Of a stretch of 64,000 bases of DNA, positions 18,657-27,765 are shown one piece after another. Below the pieces are notes generated by a model. It had not been told where the DNA came from and did not search any database. It saw only the letters and a list, made by a program, of their open reading frames with translations. The translations under genes were made by a program, and so were the position numbers. Every line of letters starts with the position of its first letter. Within the stretch, counting starts at the first letter, position 1. The DNA comes from Thiotrichaceae bacterium (GTDB lineage: Bacteria; Pseudomonadota; Gammaproteobacteria; Beggiatoales; Beggiatoaceae): positions 1 through 64,000 of the forward strand of contig JAQTYU010000014.1 of assembly GCA_028688145.1 (NCBI GenBank). The letters are read 5' to 3'.

Positions 18657-21600
18657 TTAAGCTTCAGCCGTTTCAGGATTAGGCTTGTACTGCTTAGCCA
18701 GCAAGGTGTACGCCGTCGGAATCACAAACAGGGTCAAAAATGTCCCCAATAATAACCCCCCGACAATCACCCAACCAATCGCGCGCCGACTTTCTGCACC
18801 CGCCCCCACCGAATACGCCAGCGGCAACGCCCCCAACACCATCGCTGAGGTGGTCATCAAAATCGGACGCAAGCGCAAAGTCGCCGACTCAATTACCGCC
18901 TCTTTCAGCTGCATTCCGCGTTCCTGCAATTGATTGGCAAACTCAACAATCAAAATGCCGTGCTTCGTAATCAAACCAACCAACATCACCAGCCCAATTT
19001 GACTATACACATTCAACGTACCCGCCGTTAAAAACAACGCGAGCAACGCCCCTGTCATCGCCAAAGGCACGGTCAGCATAATCACAAATGGACTGATAAA
19101 GCTTTCAAATTGTGCGGCTAACACTAAGTAAATAAACAATAATGCCAGCACGAAGGTGACATACAAAGTAGAGCCTGATTCTTTAAATTCACGCGATTGA
19201 CCATCCAAAGCGGTTTTAGCGGAACTGTCCAAAACTTCTTTCGCAGTTTGATCCATAAAGGTTAATGCTTCACCCAAAGTAAAATTGGGGCTGACATTCG
19301 CGCTGATCGTTGTGGCACGCAAGCGATTGAAACGATTCAACTCTTTCGGCGCAACGCCTTCAGTCACGGTGACTAAATTTGACAATTGCACCAACTGCCC
19401 CGTGCGACTGCGCACAAAAATTGAGGTTAAATCAGCGGGTTTGCTGCGATCTTGGTCTTTCAACTTCACAATCACGTCGTATTGCTTGCCTTCACGTTTG
19501 AAACGGGTCACTTGTCGCCCGCCGAGCAAACTTTCCAAAGTGCGTCCAATCGCTTCAATTTCTACACCCACCGCCGAGGCTTTATCACGGTCAATATTCA
19601 CCAACAACTGCGGTTTATTCAAACGCAAATCGGTGTCCGCATTGATCATGCCTTCATAAGCCCGAATTTTCGCCAGCATCGCATCGCTCATTTTTTGCAA
19701 TTCTGCGTAAGAATTTGCCTGAATTACAAACTGCACCGCAGGATTGCGGAAACTTTGCCCCAAAGAAGGCGGATTAATCGGAAACGCCAACACGCCGGGT
19801 AAACTCAACAATTGGGGCATTAAGTCAGCCGCAATTTTTTGTTGCGAACGGCTGCGTTGTTCCCAAGGTTTTAAGCTGATGAAAGATAATGCCGTGTTCA
19901 CAGGATTGGGGCGTTCTAAACCCGGTGCCACCACCATGAAGTAATTGGCAGCTTCAGGAATATCCGCATAAAATTTTTCAATTTGCTTGGCATAACTGTC
20001 CGTGTATTCCAGCGTTGCCCCTTCGGGTGCGACAATAATCCCAATAATTGCGCCGCGATCTTCCAAAGGTGAAAGTTCGGATTTAATCAAGGGGAACAAA
20101 TAACCCGCGCCTGCGGCAGTACACGCAAAAATTATAATGACCAAAAAGCGCACTTTTAAGGTGAAGCGCAAAATCGATTTATACACATTGTTTAAGCCGA
20201 CAAAGCCCCGTTCCGTAAAGCTGTATAACCAGCCGTGGGTTTCGTGCCCTTGTAATAATCGGGCGCACATCATCGGGGTCAAGGTCAGCGCGACAAAGCC
20301 CGAAACCATCACCGCCGCCGAAACCGTGAGCGCGAACTCGGTGAATAAACGCCCCGTGTTCCCTGTCATAAAGGTCAAGGGCACAAACACTGCCGCCAAG
20401 GTAATGGTCATCGCAATCACTGCAAACGCAATTTCACGACTGCCCAACAGCGCGGCTTTGAACGGCGACAAACCTTCTTCAATGTGGCGGTGAATGTTTT
20501 CCAGCATCACAATCGCGTCGTCCACCACCAGCCCAATCGCCAATACCAAACCTAACAGCGTTAAGATATTGATAGAAAAGCCTAAAGCTTGCAGGAAAAT
20601 GAACGTCCCAATCAAAGAAACAGGAATGGTCACGAAAGGAATCAAAGTGGCGCGCACGGAACGCAAGAAGAAGAAAATCACCAACACCACCAAGATGAAC
20701 GCTTCAATCATGGTGTGATACACCGCTTCAATCGATTTTTCCACGAACACCGAAGTATCAAATACGACTTTCAAGTTCATGCCTTCGGGCAAATTGATTT
20801 TAGGCAGTTCTTCACGTACCGCCTGCGCCACCCCTAAAGTATTCGCGGTTGATTGTTTCACCACGCCCAAACCCACGCCGGGACGACTGTTCGCGCGTAA
20901 AGCATTGCGTTCATCTTGCGCCCCCACTTCCGCATAACCCACATCACTGAGACGTACAGGATAGCCTTTCACGTCTTTAATGATGATTTTATTGAACTCA
21001 TCAGGCGTGCGTAAGTCAGTCACCGTCAACACCGTGAATTCGCGCTGTGTGCTTTCAATCCGACCTGACGGCACTTCGACGTTTTGCTTGGTGAGTGCGG
21101 CCTCCACATCTTGCGGCGTGAGTCGATACGCGGCTAAACGTTCCCGATCTAACCAGACCCGCATCGCATAACGGCGTTCACCGCCGATCATCACGTTGGC
21201 AACACCGGGTAAAACTTGCAGGCGCGGCAACATGTAGCGATCCGCATAATCGGTAATTTCCAAAGCGGTGTGGCGATCACTGGATAAAGCCAGCCAGATA
21301 ATTGCCTGTGCATCCGCTTCAATTTTTGCCACCACGGAATCATCCGCAGCCTCAGGCATCTGCGCCCGAACCCGCGCCACCCGATCGCGCACGTCATTTG
21401 CCGCGTCGTCAACATTGCGCTCGCCAACAAATTCCACAGTGATCTGGCTAACTTGTTCGCGGCTCACCGATTTTAGGGTTTTAATCCCTTCAATCCCTGC
21501 CAAAGAATCTTCCAAAGGCTGGGTGATTTGGCTTTCAATAATTTCCGCACTCGCGCCGGTGTAAACCGTGCGCACGGAAACGATGGGCGTGTCAATATTG

Positions 21601-21713
21601 GGATATTCGCGCACTGAAATGCGGTCGAATGCCATCACGCCCAAGAGCACGATCATCAAACTCATCACCGTGGCAAGCACGGGACGGTGTACTGATAAAT
21701 CCGACAGAACCAT
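18657..21713 (-). CDS. RND-family efflux pump, HAE1 type inner-membrane subunit
   Basis: A 1018-residue proton-driven exporter of hydrophobic or amphiphilic compounds, related to AcrB/MdtB/MuxB. It has 12 membrane segments in the RND pattern, with two large periplasmic loops (about 40-330 and 555-860). The proton-relay pair is visible in membrane segment 4 (GLVLAIGLVVDDAIV, near residue 400). The N-terminus (LSVHRPVLATVMSLMIVLLG) is typical. AAGGAG lies upstream of the ATG. It follows its membrane-fusion partner by 13 bases, so they form an operon. No outer-membrane channel gene is adjacent, so a TolC-like partner must be elsewhere. The substrate is unknown. Confidence 0.93.
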   Translation of the reverse strand: MVLSDLSVHRPVLATVMSLMIVLLGVMAFDRISVREYPNIDTPIVSVRTVYTGASAEIIESQITQPLEDSLAGIEGIKTLKSVSREQVSQITVEFVGERNVDDAANDVRDRVARVRAQMPEAADDSVVAKIEADAQAIIWLALSSDRHTALEITDYADRYMLPRLQVLPGVANVMIGGERRYAMRVWLDRERLAAYRLTPQDVEAALTKQNVEVPSGRIESTQREFTVLTVTDLRTPDEFNKIIIKDVKGYPVRLSDVGYAEVGAQDERNALRANSRPGVGLGVVKQSTANTLGVAQAVREELPKINLPEGMNLKVVFDTSVFVEKSIEAVYHTMIEAFILVVLVIFFFLRSVRATLIPFVTIPVSLIGTFIFLQALGFSINILTLLGLVLAIGLVVDDAIVMLENIHRHIEEGLSPFKAALLGSREIAFAVIAMTITLAAVFVPLTFMTGNTGRLFTEFALTVSAAVMVSGFVALTLTPMMCARLLQGHETHGWLYSFTERGFVGLNNVYKSILRFTLKVRFLVIIIFACTAAGAGYLFPLIKSELSPLEDRGAIIGIIVAPEGATLEYTDSYAKQIEKFYADIPEAANYFMVVAPGLERPNPVNTALSFISLKPWEQRSRSQQKIAADLMPQLLSLPGVLAFPINPPSLGQSFRNPAVQFVIQANSYAELQKMSDAMLAKIRAYEGMINADTDLRLNKPQLLVNIDRDKASAVGVEIEAIGRTLESLLGGRQVTRFKREGKQYDVIVKLKDQDRSKPADLTSIFVRSRTGQLVQLSNLVTVTEGVAPKELNRFNRLRATTISANVSPNFTLGEALTFMDQTAKEVLDSSAKTALDGQSREFKESGSTLYVTFVLALLFIYLVLAAQFESFISPFVIMLTVPLAMTGALLALFLTAGTLNVYSQIGLVMLVGLITKHGILIVEFANQLQERGMQLKEAVIESATLRLRPILMTTSAMVLGALPLAYSVGAGAESRRAIGWVIVGGLLLGTFLTLFVIPTAYTLLAKQYKPNPETAEA

Positions 21714-21726
21714 TGAGGACTACTCC

Positions 21727-22797
21727 TTATTTATTCTGCGGGCTAGCTGTCGCAGGAGAGGCAGCTTTATCGAGAATTTTCACGTCAGCATTGGGGCGTA
21801 ATTTCATTTGTCCCGTGGTGATAATTTTGTCTTCAGGTTTTAAACCGCTCACGATTTCGACATCACCCGTGCGCCGCACCCCAAGCTGGACTTTCGCAGG
21901 GACGGCTTTGCCATCGACCACTTTAAATACCATGCTATCCTTGCCTGTGGGCACAATGGCTTGTTCAGGCACAACTAAAGCATTTTTATGCTGTTCCAAA
22001 ATCAGCGCAACGCGGGTAAACATCCCTGCAAATAATTCGCCTTTAGGATTCTGAATTCGCGCCCGTAATAACACCGTGCGAGTTTCTTCATCAATGCTGG
22101 GGTCTAAGGCGAACACTTTGCCGCTGAATTCTTGATTCGGATAAGCATCGACATGCACATTCACGGTTTGCCCGATTTTCACTTGGGATAAGTAAGTTTC
22201 AGGAATCCGAAAATCGAGTTTCACCGAGGACAAATCTACCAAAGTGACTAAATCATCCCCTGGTTTGATATACGCGCCCACGCTGATATTGCGTAAACCC
22301 AGCATTCCACGGAACGGGGCGCGAATTTCAGTTTTTTCTAAACGCACTTGATCTAAAGCTTGATGGGCGCGGGACTCGTCTAATTTGGCGCGGGCTTCGT
22401 CAAAGGCTTGGCGGCTGGCAAGATTTTTCGCCACTAAATCTTTAGTGCGCTCAAAACTGAGATTGTTCAAATTTAACGTTGCATTACTTTGCGCCAAAGT
22501 CGCTTTATATTCAGCAGGGTCAAGACTAATCAGCGACTTACCTGTTTCTACGGTTTGCCCTTCGCTGAAATGCAGGGCTTGAATTCGTCCTGCAATTTCG
22601 GAGCGCACAATTACATTTTCTTCCGCCCGTAAAGTGCCTACGGCGGTGGCTTCAATATTGACCGTGTCCACTTTGACATTGACCGCCTCGACCAAAGTCG
22701 GGGGAGGAGCGGCTGGGGCAGCAGGTTTGGGGGGATCAGCAAGGCTGCTGCTGGCATATAAAGCGAGCAGCGGCATGAAATGGGAATATTTAGACAT
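21727..22797 (-). CDS. RND efflux periplasmic adaptor (membrane fusion protein)
   Basis: About 356 residues. A signal sequence (hydrophobic up to ASSSLADP, about residue 23) is followed by a proline-rich linker. The hairpin is assembled from a barrel-sandwich half-motif (RSEIAGRIQALHFSEGQTVETG), a helical coiled coil (about 105-150) and the second half-motif (IRAPFRGMLGLRNISVGAYIKPGD). Beta-barrel and membrane-proximal domains follow. It links the inner-membrane pump to the outer-membrane channel. The ATG is preceded by AAGGA; a GTG directly upstream is also possible. It is the first gene of the operon with the pump, and no regulator is adjacent. Confidence 0.92.
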   Translation of the reverse strand: MSKYSHFMPLLALYASSSLADPPKPAAPAAPPPTLVEAVNVKVDTVNIEATAVGTLRAEENVIVRSEIAGRIQALHFSEGQTVETGKSLISLDPAEYKATLAQSNATLNLNNLSFERTKDLVAKNLASRQAFDEARAKLDESRAHQALDQVRLEKTEIRAPFRGMLGLRNISVGAYIKPGDDLVTLVDLSSVKLDFRIPETYLSQVKIGQTVNVHVDAYPNQEFSGKVFALDPSIDEETRTVLLRARIQNPKGELFAGMFTRVALILEQHKNALVVPEQAIVPTGKDSMVFKVVDGKAVPAKVQLGVRRTGDVEIVSGLKPEDKIITTGQMKLRPNADVKILDKAASPATASPQNK

Positions 22798-22800
22798 CAC

Positions 22801-23218
22801 ATAAATCCTTTAAAATTAAGTATTAGGGCAATTTTAATAACGGCCATAAGTTCTACAGTATATTTTGCAAATCAAACGCTTAAATCCATGATAAAACTGC
22901 GACTATAAAAAATGCGTTTATAGCTTAGCAAGTCGTCATCAAAAAGGTTTTAGTAAAACAGTTGTTTATTATGGAGATACTGCACCACAAACTTCGGGGG
23001 CACAGCATTTTGACGTGAGTTTACTTGAGTAAAACCACGTTAGAGAAGAGTAAGACAGAGACAAGTGTAGTTGATGATTTGAAAATAAGGTAGTTCTCGG
23101 CAAAATTTAATCCGCCCTTTAGCGGCAATTCAGTGTAAAATGTTCGATCTGTCTTTTAAGGCAGCGATAAATGCTTGTAAACAGTGTACAATACGCCGTG
23201 ATTTAACAAAATCATGGC
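22801..23218. other. Divergent intergenic region before rplM
   Basis: No gene is visible in the 490-base gap between the RND operon and rplM. The part nearest rplM holds its likely promoter; the rest is A-T-rich without strong palindromes. Confidence 0.6.
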
Positions 23219-23247
23219 TTGACAGTATTGTAGTAACACTATAAAAT
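23219..23247 (+). promoter_or_regulatory. Likely promoter of rplM-rpsI
   Basis: TTGACA at 23219-23224 and TAAAAT at 23242-23247, with a 17-base spacer. The distance to the rplM ATG is 44 bases, which leaves a short leader. Confidence 0.65.
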
Positions 23248-23291
23248 TTAAAACTTTTAATGAGATAACCCTTTCTTTGGAGTCACCGCTA

Positions 23292-23726
23292 ATGAAAACC
23301 TTTAGCGCAAAATCCGAGACCGTTAAGCGCGATTGGTTCGTCGTCGACGCAGAAAACATGGTCTTAGGTCGCCTTGCGAGTGAAATCGCAAAACGTTTAC
23401 GTGGTAAGCATAAACCTGAATATACCCCTCATGCAGATACGGGTGATTATATCATCGTGATCAATGCGGAGAAGGTTTGTGTCACGGGTCGGAAATCGAC
23501 TGATAAAATGTATCATCACCACACGGGCTATATCGGTGGACTGAAATCAATCTCTTTTGATAAATTGATTGTCAAAGCTCCCGAACGTGTGATCGAAGCT
23601 GCTGTCAAAGGGATGTTGCCTAAAGGCCCCTTAGGACGCGACATGTTCCGTAAATTGAAAGTTTATGCAGGTACTGAGCATAACCATACGGCACAACAAC
23701 CCATTACCCTCAATTTAAACGGTTAA
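23292..23726 (+). CDS. rplM: 50S ribosomal protein L13
   Basis: Early-assembling 50S protein. The 144-residue product begins [20 protein letters not shown] and carries the conserved [25 protein letters not shown] ([11 protein letters not shown]) and [10 protein letters not shown] segments. The start is the ATG at 23292 preceded by GGAG; an upstream in-frame start at 23277 would lie within the leader. rpsI follows 6 bases after the stop, the usual rplM-rpsI operon. Confidence 0.97.
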   Translation: MKTFSAKSETVKRDWFVVDAENMVLGRLASEIAKRLRGKHKPEYTPHADTGDYIIVINAEKVCVTGRKSTDKMYHHHTGYIGGLKSISFDKLIVKAPERVIEAAVKGMLPKGPLGRDMFRKLKVYAGTEHNHTAQQPITLNLNG

Positions 23727-23732
23727 AGTTTT

Positions 23733-24125
23733 ATGGCTGAAGCACAAAATTATGGTACGGGGCGGCGCAAAAGTTCAGCAGCTCGCGTATTCTTGAAAGC
23801 AGGTCAAGGCAATATCCTCGTCAATGATCGCACCTTAGAAGAATACTTCGGTCGCGAAACTGCACGTATGGTCGTTCGCCAACCTTTGGAACTCGTTGAT
23901 CACGTAAGCACGTTTGATATTTATGTAACGGTACGCGGCGGCGGCAATACGGGACAAGCAGGTGCAATTCGTCACGCACTGACCCGTGCGTTAATCGACT
24001 ATGATGAATCTTTACGTATTCCCTTACGTAAGGCAGGATTCGTAACCCGTGACGCACGCGAAGTGGAACGTAAGAAGATCGGCTTACACAAAGCGCGTAA
24101 ACGTCCTCAATACTCCAAGCGTTAA
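23733..24125 (+). CDS. rpsI: 30S ribosomal protein S9
   Basis: 130-residue 30S protein whose C-terminal tail reaches the P-site tRNA. The family signatures [35 protein letters not shown] and the basic end [11 protein letters not shown] are all present, including the terminal SKR that contacts tRNA. It is the second gene of the rplM operon and is followed by a hairpin terminator. Confidence 0.97.
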   Translation: MAEAQNYGTGRRKSSAARVFLKAGQGNILVNDRTLEEYFGRETARMVVRQPLELVDHVSTFDIYVTVRGGGNTGQAGAIRHALTRALIDYDESLRIPLRKAGFVTRDAREVERKKIGLHKARKRPQYSKR

Positions 24126-24166
24126 AATCACTTGCAGGCTAGGGGAACCCCGTCCTTTAGCCCCGC

Positions 24167-24194
24167 TTGGGGATATTTTTATCCCCAAATTTTT
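24167..24194 (+). terminator. Terminator of the rplM-rpsI operon
   Basis: TTGGGGAT / ATCCCCAA stem with a T-rich loop, followed by ATTTTTC. Confidence 0.8.
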
Positions 24195-24437
24195 CTTGTT
24201 AGTTCCTTCCTAAATTCCCTATTTTTTCCTCAAAAAACTACTTCATTTTGCATAAATTTTATTTCTGATAAACGGTATTATTTATCTCTATCTGCATAAA
24301 AAACAAATAGATTATAAGCATATATTTATTTGGAATAACCCTTTTTGTTCGCTATTTTTTTGCGTTGTACTTGAATTGATATAACGTAACAAGGTACATA
24401 TATTTGAAAACTAGCGACCACATAAGGAGTTTTTATC
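24195..24437. other. Upstream region of nifQ
   Basis: A-T-rich leader. I looked for a sigma-54 promoter (TGGCAC-N5-TTGC) and a NifA site (TGT-N10-ACA) and found no acceptable match, so nif-type control is not evident from the sequence. Confidence 0.5.
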
Positions 24438-25013
24438 ATGAATGCGCCTCTTAACCCGAGCGAATTTATCTACAATGAACTTATTCAAGCCAGTAAAAGT
24501 TCATTAAACGATGTTATGCTTGCCCGAATGCTGTCTACTTGGTATAGCGGTCACAGCACGCTACCCTTGTATTTAGGACTCAGTGCCGAAACCTATACCG
24601 CCATGTTAGCCGCCCATTTTCCGAGTATAAAATTACCCGAACCTTCCCCCGAACTCGCTGCCAAAACCCTCGATTTAAGCCGCATGTTAGAAGTCGATGA
24701 ATTGCGCACTCTGCTCCTGCGCTATCGGGCTGGATATTCTATCGATGAAGAATGGTTAAGCGATATTTTGATTGCGGGCTGTCTTGCAGATTTGCATCTT
24801 TGGCATAATTTAGGACTGTGGGCGCGCGCCGATCTCACCCAATTACTGGAGCATAACTTTCCCAAGCTTGCCGCGATAAATACACAAGGCATGAAGTGGA
24901 AAAAGTTTTTATACAAGCAACTTTGTCTTGAAGAAGGGATTTATGTATGCCGCGCCCCTTCTTGCGAAGTGTGTGAAGAATATAAAAACTGTTTCGGTTC
25001 TGAAGAAGACTAA
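24438..25013 (+). CDS. nifQ: NifQ, molybdenum-handling protein for nitrogenase cofactor
   Basis: 191 residues. NifQ supplies molybdenum, on an Fe-S cluster, for FeMo-cofactor assembly at NifEN/NifH. The diagnostic C-terminal cysteine motif is intact: Cys171-x4-Cys176-x2-Cys179-x5-Cys185 (CRAPSCEVCEEYKNC). Upstream it has the typical HLWHNLGLWARADL and MKWKKFLYKQLC segments. AAGGAG lies at the proper distance from the ATG. It stands alone between the ribosomal operon and a convergent pair; no other nif gene is in the window, so the remaining nitrogenase genes must lie elsewhere. Confidence 0.9.
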   Translation: MNAPLNPSEFIYNELIQASKSSLNDVMLARMLSTWYSGHSTLPLYLGLSAETYTAMLAAHFPSIKLPEPSPELAAKTLDLSRMLEVDELRTLLLRYRAGYSIDEEWLSDILIAGCLADLHLWHNLGLWARADLTQLLEHNFPKLAAINTQGMKWKKFLYKQLCLEEGIYVCRAPSCEVCEEYKNCFGSEED

Positions 25014-25022
25014 AAAACTTTA

Positions 25023-25049
25023 TCCCTCAGTTTTACGCAAACCGAGGGA
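25023..25049. terminator. Bidirectional terminator between nifQ and the DUF4340 gene
   Basis: CCCTCAGTTT pairs with AAACCGAGGG. T-rich sequence follows on the plus side (ATGATTTTTA) and A-rich sequence precedes it, so it could stop both convergent genes. Confidence 0.75.
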
Positions 25050-25057
25050 AATGATTT

Positions 25058-25996
25058 TTAAGGTTTATTAATGGGTGGTGATGTTGTTTCTAAGGCTTTT
25101 TCAGGCTCGGGTTCAGCATCGACTGCATCCGGCACTTTTACAGGTAAATTCATCAGCTTATTCAGTTGGTGCTGCGACAAATGATATTCCACGCTTTTGT
25201 CAGGACGCGCCAAGATAAATTCTGGAGTCAGGCTGATAATTTTGAAATTCAGCGGCGGTTGATTTTGCAAACTGATTTGAATCTCCCCTTGGGGCGGAAG
25301 CGTCGGATCAGGATGATAAGGTCTGACACTCAAAGCTTGCAGATGTTCCCACGTTTCCACCAAAGTATTTAAGGCATCCGCGCCGCCATCCCGTGTATTC
25401 TCCACAGGTTTTAGCGATGACCAACGCCCATCTTTGAGTTGTAAATGCACATTCGGCAACTGCAATTCACTGAGTTTCGCAGAAGTTCCCAAAGGCGAAA
25501 GGTTTGCCAATAGCACCGCATTGCCATTTAAAAAATGGTGAACGCTATCACTGAGCAAGTAAATTTCTGACTTAATTTTCAGATAGCGCAAATGCTCATT
25601 CATCGGCGATTGATCGCCAAATTCCATGATTAAATCATCGAACTGCACTTTAATCGGCGCGGGTTCAAGTTTCAATTCTGCCAATTTCACTTGACTTGCA
25701 TCCAATTTGCGATAATTGCGCGTGCTCAACAATTGCAAAATTGCTTGAATTCTAAAATCATGGGCGGGCAATTGCAGTGGGCTAATAATTTGCCAAACGC
25801 CTTGAACTTTCTTGATTTCAATTGGTTCTTGTCCCACACGTTCCACGCGCAAGTTTTGCACTTGCAGCGGGTCCAGCATGGTTAATTTTGGGGTTTCTTG
25901 GGTTTTAGGCATTGTGGGCGGTAACTGCCAAATAAAAAATCCTAAGCCAATAATTAACAATAATAAACCGATATTTAATAACCAACGTTGACGCAT
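25058..25996 (-). CDS. DUF4340-type periplasmic protein of a GldG-like system
   Basis: 312 residues with an N-terminal membrane anchor (WLLNIGLLLLIIGLGFFIW) and a beta-rich extracytoplasmic part, ending in a Pro/Glu-rich tail. Proteins of this type follow GldG-like ABC auxiliary subunits in many Proteobacteria; no enzymatic role is known. The ATG overlaps the upstream gene's stop as TAATG, so translation is coupled. A TTG at 26020 would extend the frame into the partner and is less likely. Confidence 0.78.
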   Translation of the reverse strand: MRQRWLLNIGLLLLIIGLGFFIWQLPPTMPKTQETPKLTMLDPLQVQNLRVERVGQEPIEIKKVQGVWQIISPLQLPAHDFRIQAILQLLSTRNYRKLDASQVKLAELKLEPAPIKVQFDDLIMEFGDQSPMNEHLRYLKIKSEIYLLSDSVHHFLNGNAVLLANLSPLGTSAKLSELQLPNVHLQLKDGRWSSLKPVENTRDGGADALNTLVETWEHLQALSVRPYHPDPTLPPQGEIQISLQNQPPLNFKIISLTPEFILARPDKSVEYHLSQHQLNKLMNLPVKVPDAVDAEPEPEKALETTSPPINKP

Positions 25997-27396
25997 TAGG
26001 CTTTTCTCCGTTGCAACCAAATAGTCACGCCCATGCCTAATAAACTCAAGGGCAAGAACAATAAAAATAACACGCCCAACATAATGGCTGCCAAGGGTGA
26101 AAGTTCTAAACGGGTATCAAAATTCGATTTCGCAGCAATCGCAATCAAATGGTCATCGCGTGCCAACCAATTCACAATTTTCAGCCCTAAATCCAAATTG
26201 CCTGCATTTGCCACAAAACTGTTCGCTAAGAAATCGCCATCACCAATAATCACCACGCGCTGCTGATTGGCAGCTTTTTCGGTCGTTGTTTGCTTTTTAT
26301 CGGGCGTTGCTTTCGCCGCTTCTGCGCCCCGCGCCCGCGTAAACGCTAAACCAATATCCAAAGGGCCTGCCACGTCTTTTTCAGGATTGAATTTGAGCGC
26401 GCCGCGCAACTCGTCGGTTTCTGACCATGCTTTGCTATTGGTGGTGAATAAGGGTGTTTTTTCCCACGGCGCGGGCGGCTGAGCTTTTAGCGCAGCGGCT
26501 TGAGGAAACAGGCTTAAATAGCGGAAATCCTCAGTAATTGGGTGCTCGCCATATTCGGTAATCGCCACCACCGCCGCTTGATTTACGCCGTATAATTGCG
26601 CACTGGGGTCAACCACGGTGCCGGGTTGAATTTTCAAGCCAAATTTATCGGCTAATGCGCCCATGCCTTTCAAGCCGTCGAGGTCGAGCAGCCATAATAA
26701 ATTACCGCCTTTTTCGACGTACTCATTGAGCAATTGCACTTCGCCCGCCAACAAATCCACGCGCGGGCTGGCAACCACCAGCACGCTGGTATTGTCGGGA
26801 ATTTGCGCTAATTTTGCAAAATTCAGGGCTTGGATTTTAAAACCGCGACTTTTTAATTGTTTTGCCCAATCGCTGACATCATAATTGTGCACATCCACGG
26901 GGCTACGTTCGCCATGCCCTTCTAAAAATACGATGTAGCGATCATCAGCGCGGGCAAGTCCTTGCAAAGTGTTGGTTAATTCTTGTTCAGAAATCTGTTG
27001 TAAATGCTCACTGCGCCCCTGATATTCAATAAATAATTCGCCCTGCATTTGAATGCCGCGTTCACGCACTTCGCCCGGCGAGGTGTCGGGGTCTACAAAA
27101 TTCACGTTTAAATTTTTCTTATGGCGTTGATAACGTAATAAAAATTCACGCAGCACATTGCGCACACTTTCGTTGCCACTGCTGACATAAGCCGTGATAT
27201 TGACGGGGTCGTGTAATTGCGCGAGCACTTGCAAGCTCATCTCGGAAAGGCTGTGACGGCTGTTGTGGGTGACATCTGCCTGCCAAGTGTAGCGGGTGCT
27301 CAGCCATGCCAAAAGTCCCGTCAGTAATAATAACAGGATGATTAAAATCGTATTTTGAACACGGGTCTGAAGGCGCAGACGCGGGGTAAATTGCAT
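25996..27396 (-). CDS. GldG-like ABC-transporter auxiliary protein
   Basis: 466 residues. Helix 1 (NTILIILLLLLTGLLAWL) and a C-terminal helix (LAAIMLGVLFLLFLPLSLLG) frame a large periplasmic region containing the ABC_transp_aux fold (YIVFLEGHGERSP, LNEYVEKGGNLLWLLD, VVIIGDGDFLAN). In Bacteroidota GldG works with GldA (ATPase) and GldF (permease) in gliding; in Proteobacteria similar sets have unknown cargo. Here the usual upstream ATPase and permease genes are missing: a repeat region and a promoter-like gap lie directly upstream. The operon with the DUF4340 gene is clear. Confidence 0.83.
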   Translation of the reverse strand: MQFTPRLRLQTRVQNTILIILLLLLTGLLAWLSTRYTWQADVTHNSRHSLSEMSLQVLAQLHDPVNITAYVSSGNESVRNVLREFLLRYQRHKKNLNVNFVDPDTSPGEVRERGIQMQGELFIEYQGRSEHLQQISEQELTNTLQGLARADDRYIVFLEGHGERSPVDVHNYDVSDWAKQLKSRGFKIQALNFAKLAQIPDNTSVLVVASPRVDLLAGEVQLLNEYVEKGGNLLWLLDLDGLKGMGALADKFGLKIQPGTVVDPSAQLYGVNQAAVVAITEYGEHPITEDFRYLSLFPQAAALKAQPPAPWEKTPLFTTNSKAWSETDELRGALKFNPEKDVAGPLDIGLAFTRARGAEAAKATPDKKQTTTEKAANQQRVVIIGDGDFLANSFVANAGNLDLGLKIVNWLARDDHLIAIAAKSNFDTRLELSPLAAIMLGVLFLLFLPLSLLGMGVTIWLQRRKA

Positions 27397-27423
27397 AGTG
27401 GGTAAATCACTCCGTGTGTTTGA

Positions 27424-27554
27424 AAAACCAAGCCCCTAAATGGGGCTAAATATCAAATTTAAGTAGGGTGTATAAGCGTAGCGTCATATACCTTAATCCA
27501 ATAATTGAGAACTATGCCTTATGCACCCTACGAAATTGGGGATTAGGGGCGCAG
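27424..27554. repeat. Family A palindrome interrupted by a family B palindrome
   Basis: The outer parts are family A (AAGCCCCTAAATGGGGC at the left, GGGGATTAGGGGCGCAG at the right). Between them, at 27463-27531, lies a 69-base family B palindrome starting GTAGGGTGTATAAGCGTAGC and ending CTTATGCACCCTAC. The arrangement looks like one repeat inserted in another. No gene lies in the 27397-27765 gap. Confidence 0.75.
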
Positions 27555-27765
27555 TAAAAATAGCTATAACAAATATTTTACAATATTATTCAAAGAGATG
27601 TAAATTTTACCAGCCAAAGTGTTGCAACTTTAAGGCACAATCTCGCAAAATACAAAATAAAAATTCTTATACCCCCCTCAATTTGACAACAAACTGCGAA
27701 TTCACTAACAGAGTTTGCTAGGTTTGCCCATAACATTTTTCTACCCTTTGGCGTTTATTATTATC

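Noticed and set aside
24195..24437. Sigma-54 promoter or NifA site upstream of nifQ
   Set aside because: The best candidates lack the GG-N10-GC spacing or the TGT-N10-ACA pattern.
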